NCBI RefSeq assembly: GCF_028389875.1
Contig: NC_084666.1
Span: 65,666,422-65,730,421, forward strand
DNA length: 64,000 nucleotides
Source of the DNA: Rhea pennata
Lineage: Eukaryota > Chordata > Aves > Rheiformes > Rheidae
Reading direction: 5' to 3'
The position numbers and the translations under genes are program-made. The number at the start of each line of letters is the position of its first letter. The first letter of the stretch is position 1. The notes under the pieces are model-generated. The model saw only the letters and a program-made list of their open reading frames with translations. It was not told the origin of the DNA and searched no databases. Shown one piece after another: positions 12,101 through 23,400 of this stretch.

Positions 12101-13277
12101 TCCATTACAAGCTGCATTTATTGCCCGTAGTAGAACTCTTCCTGGCTAGCATGGAAGTAAACTGGGGGAGGACAAGCCTATTAACAGCTTAGTATAGTGT
12201 TTGTACTACTCATATTCTAAACAGCTTGGCTCTTAGTCTGTTGGGGAAGTGCAGGGGCCTTCCTCTATACATTGTAAGGGTGTTTTGCTTGTATCTGAGG
12301 TGGTACTTGTGTGAATGACAGTGAATTGTACATACAGATTCTTTATTGTAGAATATTTACTATTCAGATATTGCAGATTATTTTGCCTTTACATACAGAT
12401 TTTGAGAGTTTCTATCTTGCAGCACATGAATTGTCTTCTGAGACAGTCTCAGCAGAGGCTCAGAAGGGGTCTTAGTTTGAGGTAATTTTAGAGAAGGGAT
12501 GGTCTGACAGTCTTATTGCTAGAGAACGCAGCCTGCCTGAGGCTTCTATTTCCTTTGTTTCAGTGATCTTAGGTCATTTAGGACTTTGTCTCAGAAGCAT
12601 AATTATTTGCAAACAGAAGTTGTTAATCAAAGCAGGCAAGGAATATTGCAAGCTTCATAAACTAAACTTTCGGAAATTGCTACTGGCTGACTACATCAGG
12701 ACATGCTCTCATTGTACAGCATTTTGACAGTCGCAAAATAAGATATACAGGTCCACTTCATTAATCATACCTCCCCCAGAAATGGGATAACATGGCAGCT
12801 CAGTGTTTTTCACAGGGGGCAACCAACTCATTAACTTAGGAAATTCAAAGTGTAGTCAAGTGAAAATCATTACCACAGATGTAAAATAACCCTTACATTT
12901 CTACGTACTGTCTCGAGGCTAAGGAGATGAATGAGATGTAGGACTTGTATTGAATATGAACTGAATGATAAGCCTTTTTTTTTTTTTTTTTTTCACGCTC
13001 TCAATACTCCATCTCAGCAATGCTTTCTTTCCTGCAGGCTGCAATAGGCTCCCTTGCCCTGGATACTGCAAGAAGTCATCAGGATGAGCAACTGGAAAAG
13101 TATGGAATGGATGTACTGACAGTAGCTTTCCTGGCGATCTTGATCACGGCTCCAATTGGAGCCCTGGTTATTGGCTTGGCAGGGCCCAGACTTTTGCAGA
13201 AGGCTCAAACAAATAAGAAGGAAGATGAGGAAGGTGCTGAGGCTGGAGAAGAGCCAGAGACCTGTGAGAGTTCGTAA
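2..13277 (+). CDS. SLC9B2: SLC9B2 (NHA2) sodium/hydrogen exchanger, 5'-partial, ten coding exons
   Basis: Membrane Na+(Li+)/H+ antiporter of the CPA2 family, known at the plasma membrane and in endolysosomal and mitochondrial membranes. Ten exons join in one frame (2-116, 1557-1727, 4465-4607, 6425-6552, 7477-7652, 8127-8233, 9362-9511, 11715-11823, 11946-12082, 13038-13277), giving 491 residues plus TAA. Human NHA2 has 537, so about 45-50 N-terminal residues lie upstream of the window. All junctions are GT-AG and phases agree. Family landmarks seen: CPPQG before the first helix, LPGGNLFGI, ILTRAGLGLD, VLGAVSPAVVVPSM, the ion-binding Asp pair in GSIDDILAITGFN (codons at 7595-7600), FGFPGSGGLCTLV, GLIGAEVS, the helix Arg in VRILATF (11984-11986) and PKATVQAAIGS. 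The C-terminus is a short acidic tail after RLLQK. Mammals also have a paralogue, SLC9B1; I prefer the B2 name from recalled similarity, but a single avian B-type gene could carry either label. Tail-to-tail with CISD2. Confidence 0.95.
1557..1727 (+). CDS. SLC9B2: SLC9B2 coding exon
   Basis: The acceptor is ttgttccag and the donor is g|gtaaga. It encodes the first hydrophobic helices (VVIVVLVWAVAWSITGTE), then LPGGNLFGI and IKIRTLPPLPALL. It starts by completing a split Val codon and ends one base into a Gly codon. Confidence 0.95.
4465..4607 (+). CDS. SLC9B2: SLC9B2 coding exon
   Basis: The acceptor follows a T-rich tract (tttttctttaag) and the donor is gtatgg. It encodes GMLLAGFFIRNTPVISD through ALSVILTRAGLGLDPK, the conserved family block with the ILTRAGLGL motif. 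It ends in phase 0. Confidence 0.95.
6425..6552 (+). CDS. SLC9B2: SLC9B2 coding exon
   Basis: The acceptor is ttattatag and the donor gtaaca follows TTAGG. It encodes ALKKLKAVCLRLSFGPCISE through LPWQWGFILG. The final Gly codon is split 2+1 with the next exon; that choice of donor is forced by the frame and by the GFVLGAVSPAV continuation. Confidence 0.94.
7477..7652 (+). CDS. SLC9B2: SLC9B2 coding exon with the ion-binding Asp pair
   Basis: The acceptor is gtgttttcag and the donor is g|gtaggc. It encodes FVLGAVSPAVVVPSM, GVEKGVPTLLMAAGS and IDDILAITGFNTCLG. The Asp-Asp pair (GAT GAC, 7595-7600) corresponds to the ion-binding aspartates of CPA2 exchangers. A second AG lies 10 bases downstream at 7485-7486, but its use would break the frame. 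Confidence 0.95.
8127..8233 (+). CDS. SLC9B2: SLC9B2 coding exon
   Basis: The acceptor is gccaatag and the donor is gtaaaa. It encodes STLYNVLRGVLEVAVGIVAG through FLRYFPSHDQ. It begins by completing a split Gly codon and ends in phase 0. Confidence 0.94.
8975..9085 (-). repeat. Probable ancient CR1/L3-type LINE relic, antisense
   Basis: Read on the minus strand it resembles the 3' region of CR1-group LINEs. On the plus strand the cue is a run of the form cttgtccttaaaaacatc, then ggattccacccctccttgg, then aactgttctagtgtttgacc, in the spacing seen in reverse-complemented avian CR1. It is highly diverged and has no recognisable tail. Confidence 0.5.
9362..9511 (+). CDS. SLC9B2: SLC9B2 coding exon
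   Basis: The acceptor is ctttgttgcag and the donor is gtgaat. It encodes exactly 50 codons, from TSLAWKRSYLVLGLSMF to VGWSDDK, and includes the FGFPGSGGLCTLV motif. Confidence 0.95.
11715..11823 (+). CDS. SLC9B2: SLC9B2 coding exon
   Basis: The acceptor is tttgttgcag and the donor is g|gtaaga. It encodes REVEKIVAVAWTVFQPFLF, then GLIGAEVSVMSLRPETV. It ends one base into a Gly codon. Confidence 0.95.
11946..12082 (+). CDS. SLC9B2: SLC9B2 coding exon
   Basis: The acceptor is gttgttgtag and the donor is gtaaaa. It encodes LCIATLSIALVVRILATF through FVSLAWMPKATVQ. The Arg in VRIL (11984-11986) matches the position of the Arg/Lys that pairs with the ion-binding aspartates in CPA2 exchangers. Intron 11824-11945 before it is only 122 bp. 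Confidence 0.95.
12975..12993 (+). repeat. Run of 19 T before the last SLC9B2 exon
   Basis: A homopolymer 45-63 bases upstream of the exon at 13038; it may serve as an extended polypyrimidine tract. Confidence 0.9.
13038..13277 (+). CDS. SLC9B2: SLC9B2 terminal coding exon and stop
   Basis: The acceptor is cctgcag, preceded by a run of 19 T at 12975-12993. It encodes AAIGSLALDTARSHQDEQLE, then YGMDVLTVAFLAILITAPIG and an acidic tail ending CESS-TAA. The tail differs from the human C-terminus as I recall it, which is usual for this segment. Confidence 0.96.
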   Translation, partial: AAIGSLALDTARSHQDEQLEKYGMDVLTVAFLAILITAPIGALVIGLAGPRLLQKAQTNKKEDEEGAEAGEEPETCESS

Positions 13278-15508
13278 GATAGATGCGTACGGGAATACAG
13301 TCCTTCAGCCTCTGCTACGTTTGTCGAGTAAACACTGCGTCTTTTAATCTTTCTGGGGGAAACCAAAACAAGCATCTGTTGTATCTACTATTTTAAAGCA
13401 GCCCTGGTGGAGTTTTTCCTAAAATATTTTTAACTGTTGATGGTGCCTTAAGAGATGAATGAGCTAAACATACAGTGAATAGGCTGCCGAAGCAATGAGT
13501 CACTGGAGAAGTCGGCAGTCAACAGTTATTTGAAACGAGTGGTTGTGAGGCCAGGAAGAGGATCTGAATTGTTCAGGCGTGGAGTTGGAGTCATGAGATG
13601 GAATATAAACAGAAGAAAATGGAGACTAACATAGTTAACTTTTGGTGGCTGGAACTGGGCTGTGAGATGATGAGTTCAAAGGCTCAAGAAACGTGACTTC
13701 TGAATTAGACAGGACTGTTCACACTCAGTGAACAAGTCCTGCCACTGGGGTTGGTGATTCCCTCTCCCTCCTCGTTTGTGTTCCAAAACATGCCTTCTCC
13801 TATTGCTGTTCCTCCCCAGAACGCATGCACTGCTTTGTGCCTTCAAGGGACTGTCAGCTCTATCGTAGCGAGAAACAGCAAGCAGTATGAGGTGCTGGAG
13901 GAGACGGTCAGCTCTGTCAGGGACTATGGTAATACAGGAGTAGCTAGTGCTGACAAAAGGTTGCAGGGTGGGTATAAGGACTGGGGAGGGGGTTATATAG
14001 GATTGGGATGGCTTCCTCACCTGTGTAAAGGGAAGGAAAGCCACTTCATCAGCCACTGAAGTGCTGCTTCCCATGTTCTGGTGCTGATCACTGTACAACG
14101 GAGGGGTGAACTGCCTTAGGATGGGGTTTGTGGGCAGAGCAAGGCCAAGGTAGCAGCGAGTTGCCCCTTTCTTCCTCAGCTTCTTTTGGGGAACTCAGCA
14201 ATGGGTTGAGAAGAGGTCTGCCACTAAGATGTACAGACTAGCAGGTATCTCCTATTGCTCTATCCTTAAAGTAGTTAAGACAGAGCAACACATGATCTGG
14301 CCCTTCTCACATTTGTATTTGGTTAACTGCAGCAAGGTAAAATAGGTATTTGCTTTAAAATATAGCCAACCAGCGCTCATTTTCCCAAGAGATAGCTGGC
14401 TGGCTTGATTGCGGAGAACAGAGGCCTCTCAGATGCTGCAGAGTATTTTTGCCTATGACTGATGTAGAAAAATGCTAGAATTTGACACGACCAGCCTTGA
14501 AAATGCCGTGCTGGGAGGAACAGTAGAAACTGGGCAGGGGCTCACCCCACCTACGGTGTGAAGGCAGGCGTCTTGAGGAGTCCGTACGAGGGAGGCAGCA
14601 CCAGCGCTCACGGGACATCCCCACAGGTGATGCAGGTCTTTAGATAGGCACGTTCCACGCAGCTGTGGATCACAGTAATGGCTGGCAACACTCTTCTGGA
14701 ATCTCTTCCCAAAACATTTTACTGGGGGAGCAAAAAGCTCAAATGTTATTTTTCTCCCACTCCATTTTACTTAGTATAGATGCTTCCTGCCCAGTCAGTG
14801 CAATATTGTTCACATTTGATTTTTTTTTTCTTGTGTAACCTGTTACAGCTTTCTTCCTTCTTTCCTTGACTGTCCTAAAACCAGGAGTAAACTCTTTTGT
14901 TGATCAAAAACCTGCTCTTGCCTTTAGCTTTGGTACCAGTCAGGATTTAGTACTGTCTTACAGGTAACAGCAAATCTTTATTCTGCTGCATTTTGTACCA
15001 CTGAGCAAGTTATTCCCTGCTCCACTCTGAGGCATGGAGTCAATATAGCATCCTTCGGAAAGAGAGATTTGTTTACTTTTTTTTTATTAGATGTTAAATT
15101 ATGCCTGAAATCTAGGTGGACAATGGCTGCCTGCTGAGCTCCATACTACAATATATTGATCTGGTTTTACAAGGATACTATATAAAATGATGTATCCAGA
15201 GATTTTTGGTATCTGTAAGTAAGAGATTAATCATTTTTGTTTTAGTTCTTATTTTTAACAAGTCATGTATTTTTAAAAAGAAAAAAAAATTTTTACAGAG
15301 AACAACCACACATTTCTGAAACTAATATTTGTAGAGTGTATGTGTATACTTGGGTATACAGAGTAATTATAGCACAGTATGTGAGCCTTTTTTATATGCC
15401 TTTCTTTCCAAGCCAAAAAAAAAAAAAGCTTTTTGAAAATATTTAAGGTTCATAGCCTGCAACTCTGGCACAGTGATCAAAAATACCAGGAATTTCTATG
15501 GTAAGGTG

Positions 15509-16521
15509 TTTTTTTTTTTTTTTTTTTTTTTTCCCTAACATTTGTAAAGTACTATTACTTAATTTTCACCAAGTTTTCTTACCATATGTGTTGCTGTTTT
15601 CTCTGCTTCCTTAGGGAACATACAATCTTTAGTTAGTTCAGTTTGTCCTTATCCGTGACCAGAAAGGAGGATGCTTTCAAACTGCACAGACTGATGAAGG
15701 GTTGTGGTGCTGCACTTGATAGTTACTGTATCAACCACTGACTTCTGTGTGTGTTGTATGTCCTTTGAGCAGCTACTGGAGGTGCTCAGTAACTTAAACA
15801 GAGGTGGTTTTAATACGAGCTTTGTGCACCTGGAAATTCTAACAGCTGTGGAGGTGTTACCGAATTGATACAATGAGGGAATATGGTGTTCAGTTCATCT
15901 GTGGCTATTTGTACAACCATACGTTTTACATGGAGATAAATGGTAGCTGAAGTTGTATGTGTTTTATATTTTCAAAAAGTTTTATAGAGTAGAATGTTCC
16001 TATAGGGAGGGATCACAATGTGAAATTTGGAGTCTTTTCAACAACAGAAGGGTGAAGTGCAAGGATTATAGCCCTTTAACTTTGAACACAATCTCAACTA
16101 CGCAAGGAAAACTCTGAGAACCAGCCCTTGTTCATGAGGGCCTCTAACACTGGCTCACCATCATAGAAACATCTCATAAATTGTATTTACCATCTTCCCT
16201 TAACCTGTCTCAATGCACTCTCCCAATTTATTCATTAGAATCACTCCCACCATTCTGAATGCTTGAATAGCTATGCTGAAAGCATCTTGTTTTCTAATTT
16301 AAACTCTATCAGATCAATCTTCCTTTCCTCCCTGCCATATGTGGATGTTTCTTCCCAGGACCCCATCCCCAACCTGTATTAAATCTCGAACAAGAATCAG
16401 CTTGAAGCTCTAAAATGAAAAGCATTAATGCTTTATAATACTTCTCTCCTTTGCCTTTCAGTAGGGAACAAAACACTCGTTTCTTGCCCTGAAAAGAGAA
16501 ATGATATTGGTGCTAAAACAA

Positions 16522-16551
<30 letters not shown>
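15509..16551 (+). repeat. Two long T runs (15509-15532 and 16524-16551)
   Basis: 24 and 28 uninterrupted T in the convergent intergenic region. On the minus strand they are A runs, but no retrocopy is seen next to them. Confidence 0.9.
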
Positions 16552-16555
<4 letters not shown>

Positions 16556-16710
16556 AGTATCATGACTACTTCAACTGATTTTTAAACAGCAGTTAATTTT
16601 AAGAGATATGATTTCACTGTTCATCTGAGCCGGAGTCAAGACAATTAAGGCCACCTCCCTTTTAACAAAATGCCGTGAAATCTTTCATGAATAATGCACA
16701 AATTTAAGCC

Positions 16711-16760
16711 AATAAAATCTTTACACCATACCAAAGAGTCTCTCATTTGCAGCAAATAAA
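16711..16760 (+). promoter_or_regulatory. Candidate polyadenylation signals for SLC9B2
   Basis: Two AATAAA hexamers, at 16711-16716 and 16755-16760, are the first canonical signals I find on the plus strand after the SLC9B2 stop. Variant signals nearer the stop, such as TATAAA near 15180, could be used instead. Confidence 0.3.
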
Positions 16761-19700
16761 ATTAGAGTGCAATGTGCAGAAAGCTGTAACTGAAGTCCTG
16801 CTGTCACGCAGACATAATCACATACGTAACGTGGCAGAGCGCTTTATGCACGAGGAGTTCGTGAAGGTTCACAGAAGCCTCTGCAGCAAAAGGCTCTGAC
16901 AGCTCAGCGCGTTCCTGTCTGTGTGCGGCGGGCAGCTACAGCAGGCACCATATGGAAAAAGACGGAAATTGGCCATCTGGAAGCAGGAATTTGCACAGGC
17001 CAGGGGATGCAGTGATAATGTAAACATGCATAATCACTGTTTTCTCTATTTCAGCCTCACTTCTGAACACGGAAGTCTAAAATTGTGAAAAACATGGGAT
17101 AATATAGCCATCACACAGTGAATGATACAATTCTTACATTTTGCTCATGTTGGTTGCACCTTAAATACATTTAATATTTGACACAAATTGGATACCTTTG
17201 TCTATATTTGTTTTACAGGTTTATTTGTAGGTTCATTACAACCATTGTTCAAATTCATAATCAAAAGCAAGCACTACTGCTGTAGTAGTATGTCACGCAG
17301 TCTTGCTTTCCCTGACTTTGCATCAAGATTGTGAAGATGTGATCCGCTTTTTTTAAGAATTTTGGGCAAATTTATCAAATTAATTTGGAAGCTCTACATA
17401 AAGGGGAAAGAGTGAAAAAGTCATTCAGTGACAAGACATAGCCTGGTGAATAACTTTAAACTCATTCTCAAAAAACATCAGTGAGATAAAAGGCTCCACA
17501 GACACTTTAGTTTTTATCTATCCCCACCAGGTTTAGGAATATAATATGAACTTCTTAGGAATTCTTTGGGTGACGGATTTTTTTAAAAGAAGATAGAAAA
17601 TTTGCTGATTGCTTATACTTGTCATGCAATTAAAGTAAGAGCATTTCAGTTTCACATTTAGAGCATAAAGTGGCTGTTAAAGGAGTCAGCAATGTGTTTG
17701 TTTTCTTCCTTCAGCCCAGTGTCCTAACTTGATAGAGAAACATCTTGTGTATGGCTTGCAGATGAGGAATCCAAACTGTCTACAGCACAGGATCAGACAA
17801 ACCAATCCTAGACAGTGTTGCAAAGTCAGCGGTCCATTCAAGTATCATTTACTTGGCAAAAGCTGTTGGTACAGATGTCTAACTTCAAAAACAGAGGAAG
17901 CACGGAGGACTGGAGTGACTCCCGTAGCTGTTGGTGGTATTTTCTCCTTCATCCTAGGTACATTTTGCTACCCTCCTCAGCACTGCTGTGATATTAGCGT
18001 ATTGCATGCCAATTTTCAGCTGGCAGGTAGGCTGAAAGAGAAATCTGTCCTTGGCAACCAAAAGTAGCAGCATTCTTGGTTTGAGTTTTCTGCAGTAAAA
18101 ATATTACAACCAGCATTGTTAAGCTTTTGTTTACTTTGCTTTTTTAGCTGCACAGTTGCAGGTGGCATTTGCAGAAGATTAAATGAATTGTTCTGCCAAG
18201 GGTATTAAACTAAACCTATGAGCATGTATAAACCAGATATGGAGGGATCCTTTCTACACCTAACATAGGGTGTTCTAACACCCTGTGAGGTGAGAGGGGA
18301 GTGTCTGACTCCAATTGCCATGAGAGGCCATATTACCTATACAGATTCTGAAATGCAAGGAAATGGTCATTTATTTTGCCTGTGATCTTTATTATTATCT
18401 TGTGGAAATGACTACAACGTCATTTCCAAAAAAGATCTGTGAGCGAGTACTGCTACTGCAGGTATATGCTGTATACATGTTCTATTCACCTATAGACAAA
18501 AACAAAGGTATTTGTGACTTCTCGTAGCCACAGTCATAGATGGTTTAGCAGCAACGATGTCATCTAATAGTAGTGGGGAGAAAAAAATCAATTACATAAT
18601 CAAGCCAGGTTAGAGATAGAGTCAAGAAGTAAATCTATTATTCCCCTTTTAGACGAGTTTTGTGGGGAAAAACCAAAATCAATTTTACTGTGCTGCTTTA
18701 GCAGAGTTCTGAGTACAGCAAAGGAACTGAATACAGAAGATGGATTCAATTCACTTCTGAAACTTCAGAGGAAATCAAATTATCTGAATGCAAACATATT
18801 CTGATAAAAAGCTAGAAATGCATACAGGCTTGCATATTTTAACAGCCTGTTGCAGTAGGCTGTGGATTGCAAAGCTGGAAAATGCTATCTAAACACAGGC
18901 TTTTGTATTTCATCTAGCAATACCTTCACCAAACCCAAGAATTTGGGCTTGGACTCAACACTGTTAAGAGATTACAATTAGAAAACCTGCTTAAAAGATT
19001 TAACATGGGTTCACTAGTATTTCTTATACAGTGTTCAATATAACGCACCTGTGAGTGGTAATTGAGTACAGTACAAGACATTTAGTAACATTATGGATTT
19101 TTCTCTTTAAGTGTTCTAATATGATAGTGTTTATAGTGTGCTCTTATTCATTAGGAAAAGGCCAACACAAAGCATTAAAACATTAAAGACTGTACTGTGG
19201 TACAACTAAACACTTCCATATAACATACAGTCACATTCTAAGCTGCTATCTTTTGCTGCAAGGCAAGACCTTTAGGTACCTACACTCACAATCGTTACAA
19301 ATGCTGGCATGGTCTCTAATAGTTCTACTGCTGTAAATGCTGTACTGTGAGAACTGCTTCCTGACTTGCTCTCTGTTTCAGCACTGTGTTAATAAGCTTT
19401 GGAGAATGGCAAAGGCAGACTGCTCTGCGGCTTCCCACCTGACTAACACCAGTTCAAATGAACTGGTGTTAAAGAACAGTTAAGACCTTCCTTTGGACAA
19501 TTGTCCAAAATTGTAGCACTTGTCAGACTACTTTTTATTTTCAAACTGACTAGTATAGTTAGTCTTTCATTGAAGAATAAAGTACTTTAGAAGAACTAAT
19601 TAAAAGTCTAGCTGTTAGGTAACAATTATTTACCCACATTTTAAATTCAGCTGTAATTAATACAGCAAAGCTCTGCCTTGCCTAAAGTCATTCTGAACTA

Positions 19701-20070
19701 GTAACAAGCCAAAACCAGAGTTCACCTCCATTCTTTTGGTCCTATCATTTAACCAATTCCTCCCATAAATGTCTCTGCTACAAAAAGCCATATCTACACT
19801 GTAAGTGAATTGGAAGCAGCAAATCTGTGTCCAGTCACAAGAGCTGATTAACAATCAATGTAGAAGCTTGAAATAAAGGGACAATGTTGGTGGCTGAGCT
19901 GTGCAGTAATTTAACATATACAGTCTGGAACTGTAACATTATCCCACACTCATATTCTGGTTTTCCAGAACAATTTTAAAATCAACAGAAAGGTACACTT
20001 CTGTCACTCTGAAGAGGTGACATTGTTATAACTATGTTCATACAAAAAAGACTTAATTGTAGGAAGTCAT

Positions 20071-20076
20071 TTTATT
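20071..20076 (-). promoter_or_regulatory. Candidate polyadenylation signal for CISD2
   Basis: AATAAA on the minus strand, about 240 bases after the CISD2 stop codon. It is the nearest canonical hexamer; others lie further on (19534-19539, 18388-18393). Which one is used cannot be read from the sequence. Confidence 0.4.
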
Positions 20077-20313
20077 GTTGAATTAAAACAACTTATTTAC
20101 AGAGATAGTTACTTTACAGTTTTACACAGCAGATATAATTCTTCTCAGAAGTATCAAAACATTGAGATTTAGCACTAAGTGGAGTTTATCCCAAAAAGAA
20201 ATCTACAGCAATTATTAGACTAAATCAATTTCATCACATAATAAAATGTTATCTCCTGCAACTACAACCGTATAAAAGACTTATCAGTCATAATCTAATG
20301 GATTAGGTATCTG

Positions 20314-20403
20314 CTATACTTCTTTCTTCTTGAGTATTAGTGGACCTACATTATCTCCTGTTAATTCATTGTGCTTGTTGTGAGAGCCATCACAGACAGG
20401 GAA
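20314..20403 (-). CDS. CISD2: CISD2 coding exon 3 and stop
   Basis: The acceptor is cttccag on the minus strand. It encodes 29 residues, [19 protein letters not shown] through LKKKEV, with the third Cys and the His of the 3Cys-1His cluster site, then TAG at 20316-20314. Confidence 0.98.
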   Translation of the reverse strand, partial: FPVCDGSHNKHNELTGDNVGPLILKKKEV

Positions 20404-23400
20404 CTGGAAGAAAACATACACAAGGAATTAGTATATCTCTGTACAGCAATTGCATAGTGGGGTGGGTGTGGGTGGGTGGGTGTGTGTGTGTGTAGTTCTT
20501 CCTATGCCAAGAATATTTTGATAAAGTTTCTTGTTCCTCCTCCTAAATCCCTTTCCATCATCTAAGTCCCTTTCTCCTATAAAGCACCTGGCACATGTTG
20601 CTAAGAAAAAATGCATTGCTACCACCTAACTAAGTTTCTAAGGTCCTGAAACAGCTGGACCTTACAGCTCCTTTGATTTGGACTCAAAGTTAGGGACAAA
20701 GCCTTCTGTGTGAAAGAACAGTCAGCAAAGCAGCAGCCAAGACTATGGCCAAAAAATGGCTTAAGGTTTATTTTGGAACAAAACTAAACCTTCTGAATTG
20801 GTTTAATCGTTTTCACCAGAAAATATTGTTTCAAGCAAAACTGAAATATTTTGCTAAAGTGATTATTCTGAAGGGAGAATTCTTGTGCAAGCTTCTTAGG
20901 TCTGAGGCAGATTTGTCAAAAAAAGAAAGCATTCAGTCCACAGAGGTAAAAACAACACAGTGAGCCTCTCACAAGAAACTCGGGGTAGAGGCAAAATACC
21001 TGTGTATAACTTACACAGCTAGTTTAGCTGGCAGATATGCAATATCCATGTTCTACCTCGAGAGAAAAGTAAGGTGTTCCAATTCACAGTGACAGAACTG
21101 ATAAAAGATATGCAAGTTCAGTCTAATCTTAGTATAGTACGAAGAAGTATCTTACCGTCTTAGAACGCCAACACCTGCAGTAAGCTTTAGTGAGGCACAG
21201 ATCTTCAATGTTTATTTCATTCACTACTTTTGGATTTTCCTTCTGGATCTTGAGGTTAATCAAGCTATCCTTTTGCTGATTCTTCTTGGGGAGGAATGGA
21301 CGAACAGCGAGATAACCAAGCAAAGCCAGCACGCCCAGAAAAGGCAATAACCGCAGCCATTCTGAAACTAGAGAGACACAGAATTTAGACAGGCTGTTGG
21401 CACCACTTTAGTATGGTTCAGCATCAGCTATTCTTATATGACTTAGGTTTATGATAGGGAATGGGGCAGTGCAGTTGGCAAGGCTCTGAGGACAGGCAGG
21501 GCACTAAGGCTAAGTCAGTAAGAAGTAAAACTAGGACACAGACAGAGCAGTTGTGCAGAAGACCCACATTAAAACACGGGCTTTACTGTAGCTGAAGTAC
21601 CAACTGGAATCCAGAATTTCATCTCAAATTTAATTTTAAGATGACTCAATAGAAGAAAATAAATCCAAAACAAATAAAAGATGTACTGTAATGAGGAACC
21701 CTAAAATTACAAGCGGTTTGCTCACCTTGAGTAAACCAAGACTATATACTAGCAAACTGGGCGTGATTAAATTTGGGAAGTTACTAAAAGGTCACTATAG
21801 AATACTAAGTGTCTGTGTTTTAAATATTTATAAAAAGAACTATTTAGTATGCTTTATAATTCTATTTCTAATTGCTTATTTCAGATTTTAAAATTCTTGA
21901 GTTTTCCTCATTTCATCAGTTCTGTTTTTTAAGTAATTGTTGGCAGGAACGATGCAGATACTAGATAAGCATTAGCAAAGTCACAAGCTTTCACCATTTT
22001 TTTTTCTGGTTTTATTCTTCAGAGTTCTGCTTGCCTGAGGATCTGCAACTAGTTTCTACAATAAACATACAGAAAGAAAGAACTGAGATCAGATAGGTCC
22101 CTCCAGGTAGGTCAAGCCACAGAAAATTGCTTTTTTTTAAATTTTACTGAAGAACTTTTAGGTACAGGTAAAAGATTCAAGTATCCTCTCCAGGCATACC
22201 TGACTTGCTGCATCATTGTAAAGCTTATACTAACAAGAGAAGGACTTACTGAACTTTGTAAGAAGTTTATCAGCACCTGATATAAAATATAATACAGAGC
22301 AGTAAGTATATTAATGGTGGATCCGCTCTCCCAACAAAAGAAGCTGTGGCAATGAACAATGTAATTTAAGTACAATGTAGCAATAGCAAAGACAGCATTT
22401 TTCTAATGTGGTGGAAAATATATTAAGTCTTAAGCCATAGAGAAGTGGAAGGGATTTTAAAGATATTTCAAAATTAGAAACAAGGAACTGTAATGACAGA
22501 CCTGTGTCATGTGGGAACAATCAGGAGAAATGGCTAGTGATTGCTTTGGGTCACTCCCTGCTGCAGGGAACTGAGGCACCTATCTGCCAACCTGACCTCC
22601 TATTGAGAGGTTTGTTGCCTGCCAGTGGCTCATATATGAGATGTCATTGAAAGACTGCAAGGCTTGTCCACACGTCAGGCTATTACCCTCTGCTGCTCTT
22701 TCGTGTGGGCGCTAGTGATACCAAGGGCAAATTGTAAACAATCAAATGAGATTTCAGAGCTCTGGGGATGAAGATCAAGGGTCTGGCAGCCCAGGTCATT
22801 TCTCCCTCACAGGCAGGGTTGAGGAGAAAGGATGAGAGAAGAGCAGACAGACTTTCCAAGTTAATAACTGGATGTGCTGCTGGTGTTGGCAACAGGATTT
22901 TGGTTTCTACAACCATGAGACTCTGTTTGAAGATAGACAACTCATGGGGAGAGATGGAACCACCTCACTAAGCAGGGCACACGTGTCTTTGCCAACAGGT
23001 TGGCCAGCCTGTAAGGAGAGCTTTAAACTAGTAAGGATAGAGGAAGAGCAGTTATAGAGACAGAGTAGTCAGCAAAATATAGCTCAAGTCAGGATGCCTC
23101 CAATGGGTGCATGCAGCTGGGGAAGTGCATCTGATATGGCTATTGGGGGAGGGCCTGTATGCCCAATTACCTCTCTGAAGTGCCTGTACATCAATGCATG
23201 GAGCATGGGGAATAAACAGGAGGAACTGGAGATATGTGTGTGGTCATAGGGCAATGATCTCATTGGACTTAGAGAAACATGGTGGGTCAGCTTGCATGAC
23301 TGGAATGCTATCATGGACAGCTACGTGCCTTTTAGGAAAGACAGGCCAGGAAGGTGAGGTGGTGGAGTTGCTCTTTATGTGACAGAGCGCCTGGAATGTA

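Larger units (their letters stand above)
117..13037 (+). other. SLC9B2 introns (nine)
   Basis: The introns are 117-1556, 1728-4464, 4608-6424, 6553-7476, 7653-8126, 8234-9361, 9512-11714, 11824-11945 and 12083-13037. Short T-rich runs and one probable old CR1 relic (about 8975-9085) are the only internal features I recognise. The small open frames inside them look like chance. Confidence 0.85.
13278..20313. other. Convergent intergenic region holding the likely 3' UTRs of SLC9B2 and CISD2
   Basis: No supported coding exon lies here. Long T runs occur at 15509-15532 and 16524-16551. Plus-strand AATAAA hexamers at 16711-16716 and 16755-16760 could end SLC9B2, although they would imply a 3' UTR of over 3 kb. 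Minus-strand AATAAA hexamers (TTTATT on plus) at 20071-20076, 19534-19539, 18388-18393 and 18370-18375 are candidates for CISD2. A pair of perfect palindromes lies at 19444-19509. Confidence 0.6.

Noticed and set aside
17729-18067. Open frame of 112 codons between SLC9B2 and CISD2
   Set aside because: No recognisable domain, no clear promoter or splice context, and it lies in AT-rich intergenic DNA where such a length occurs by chance.
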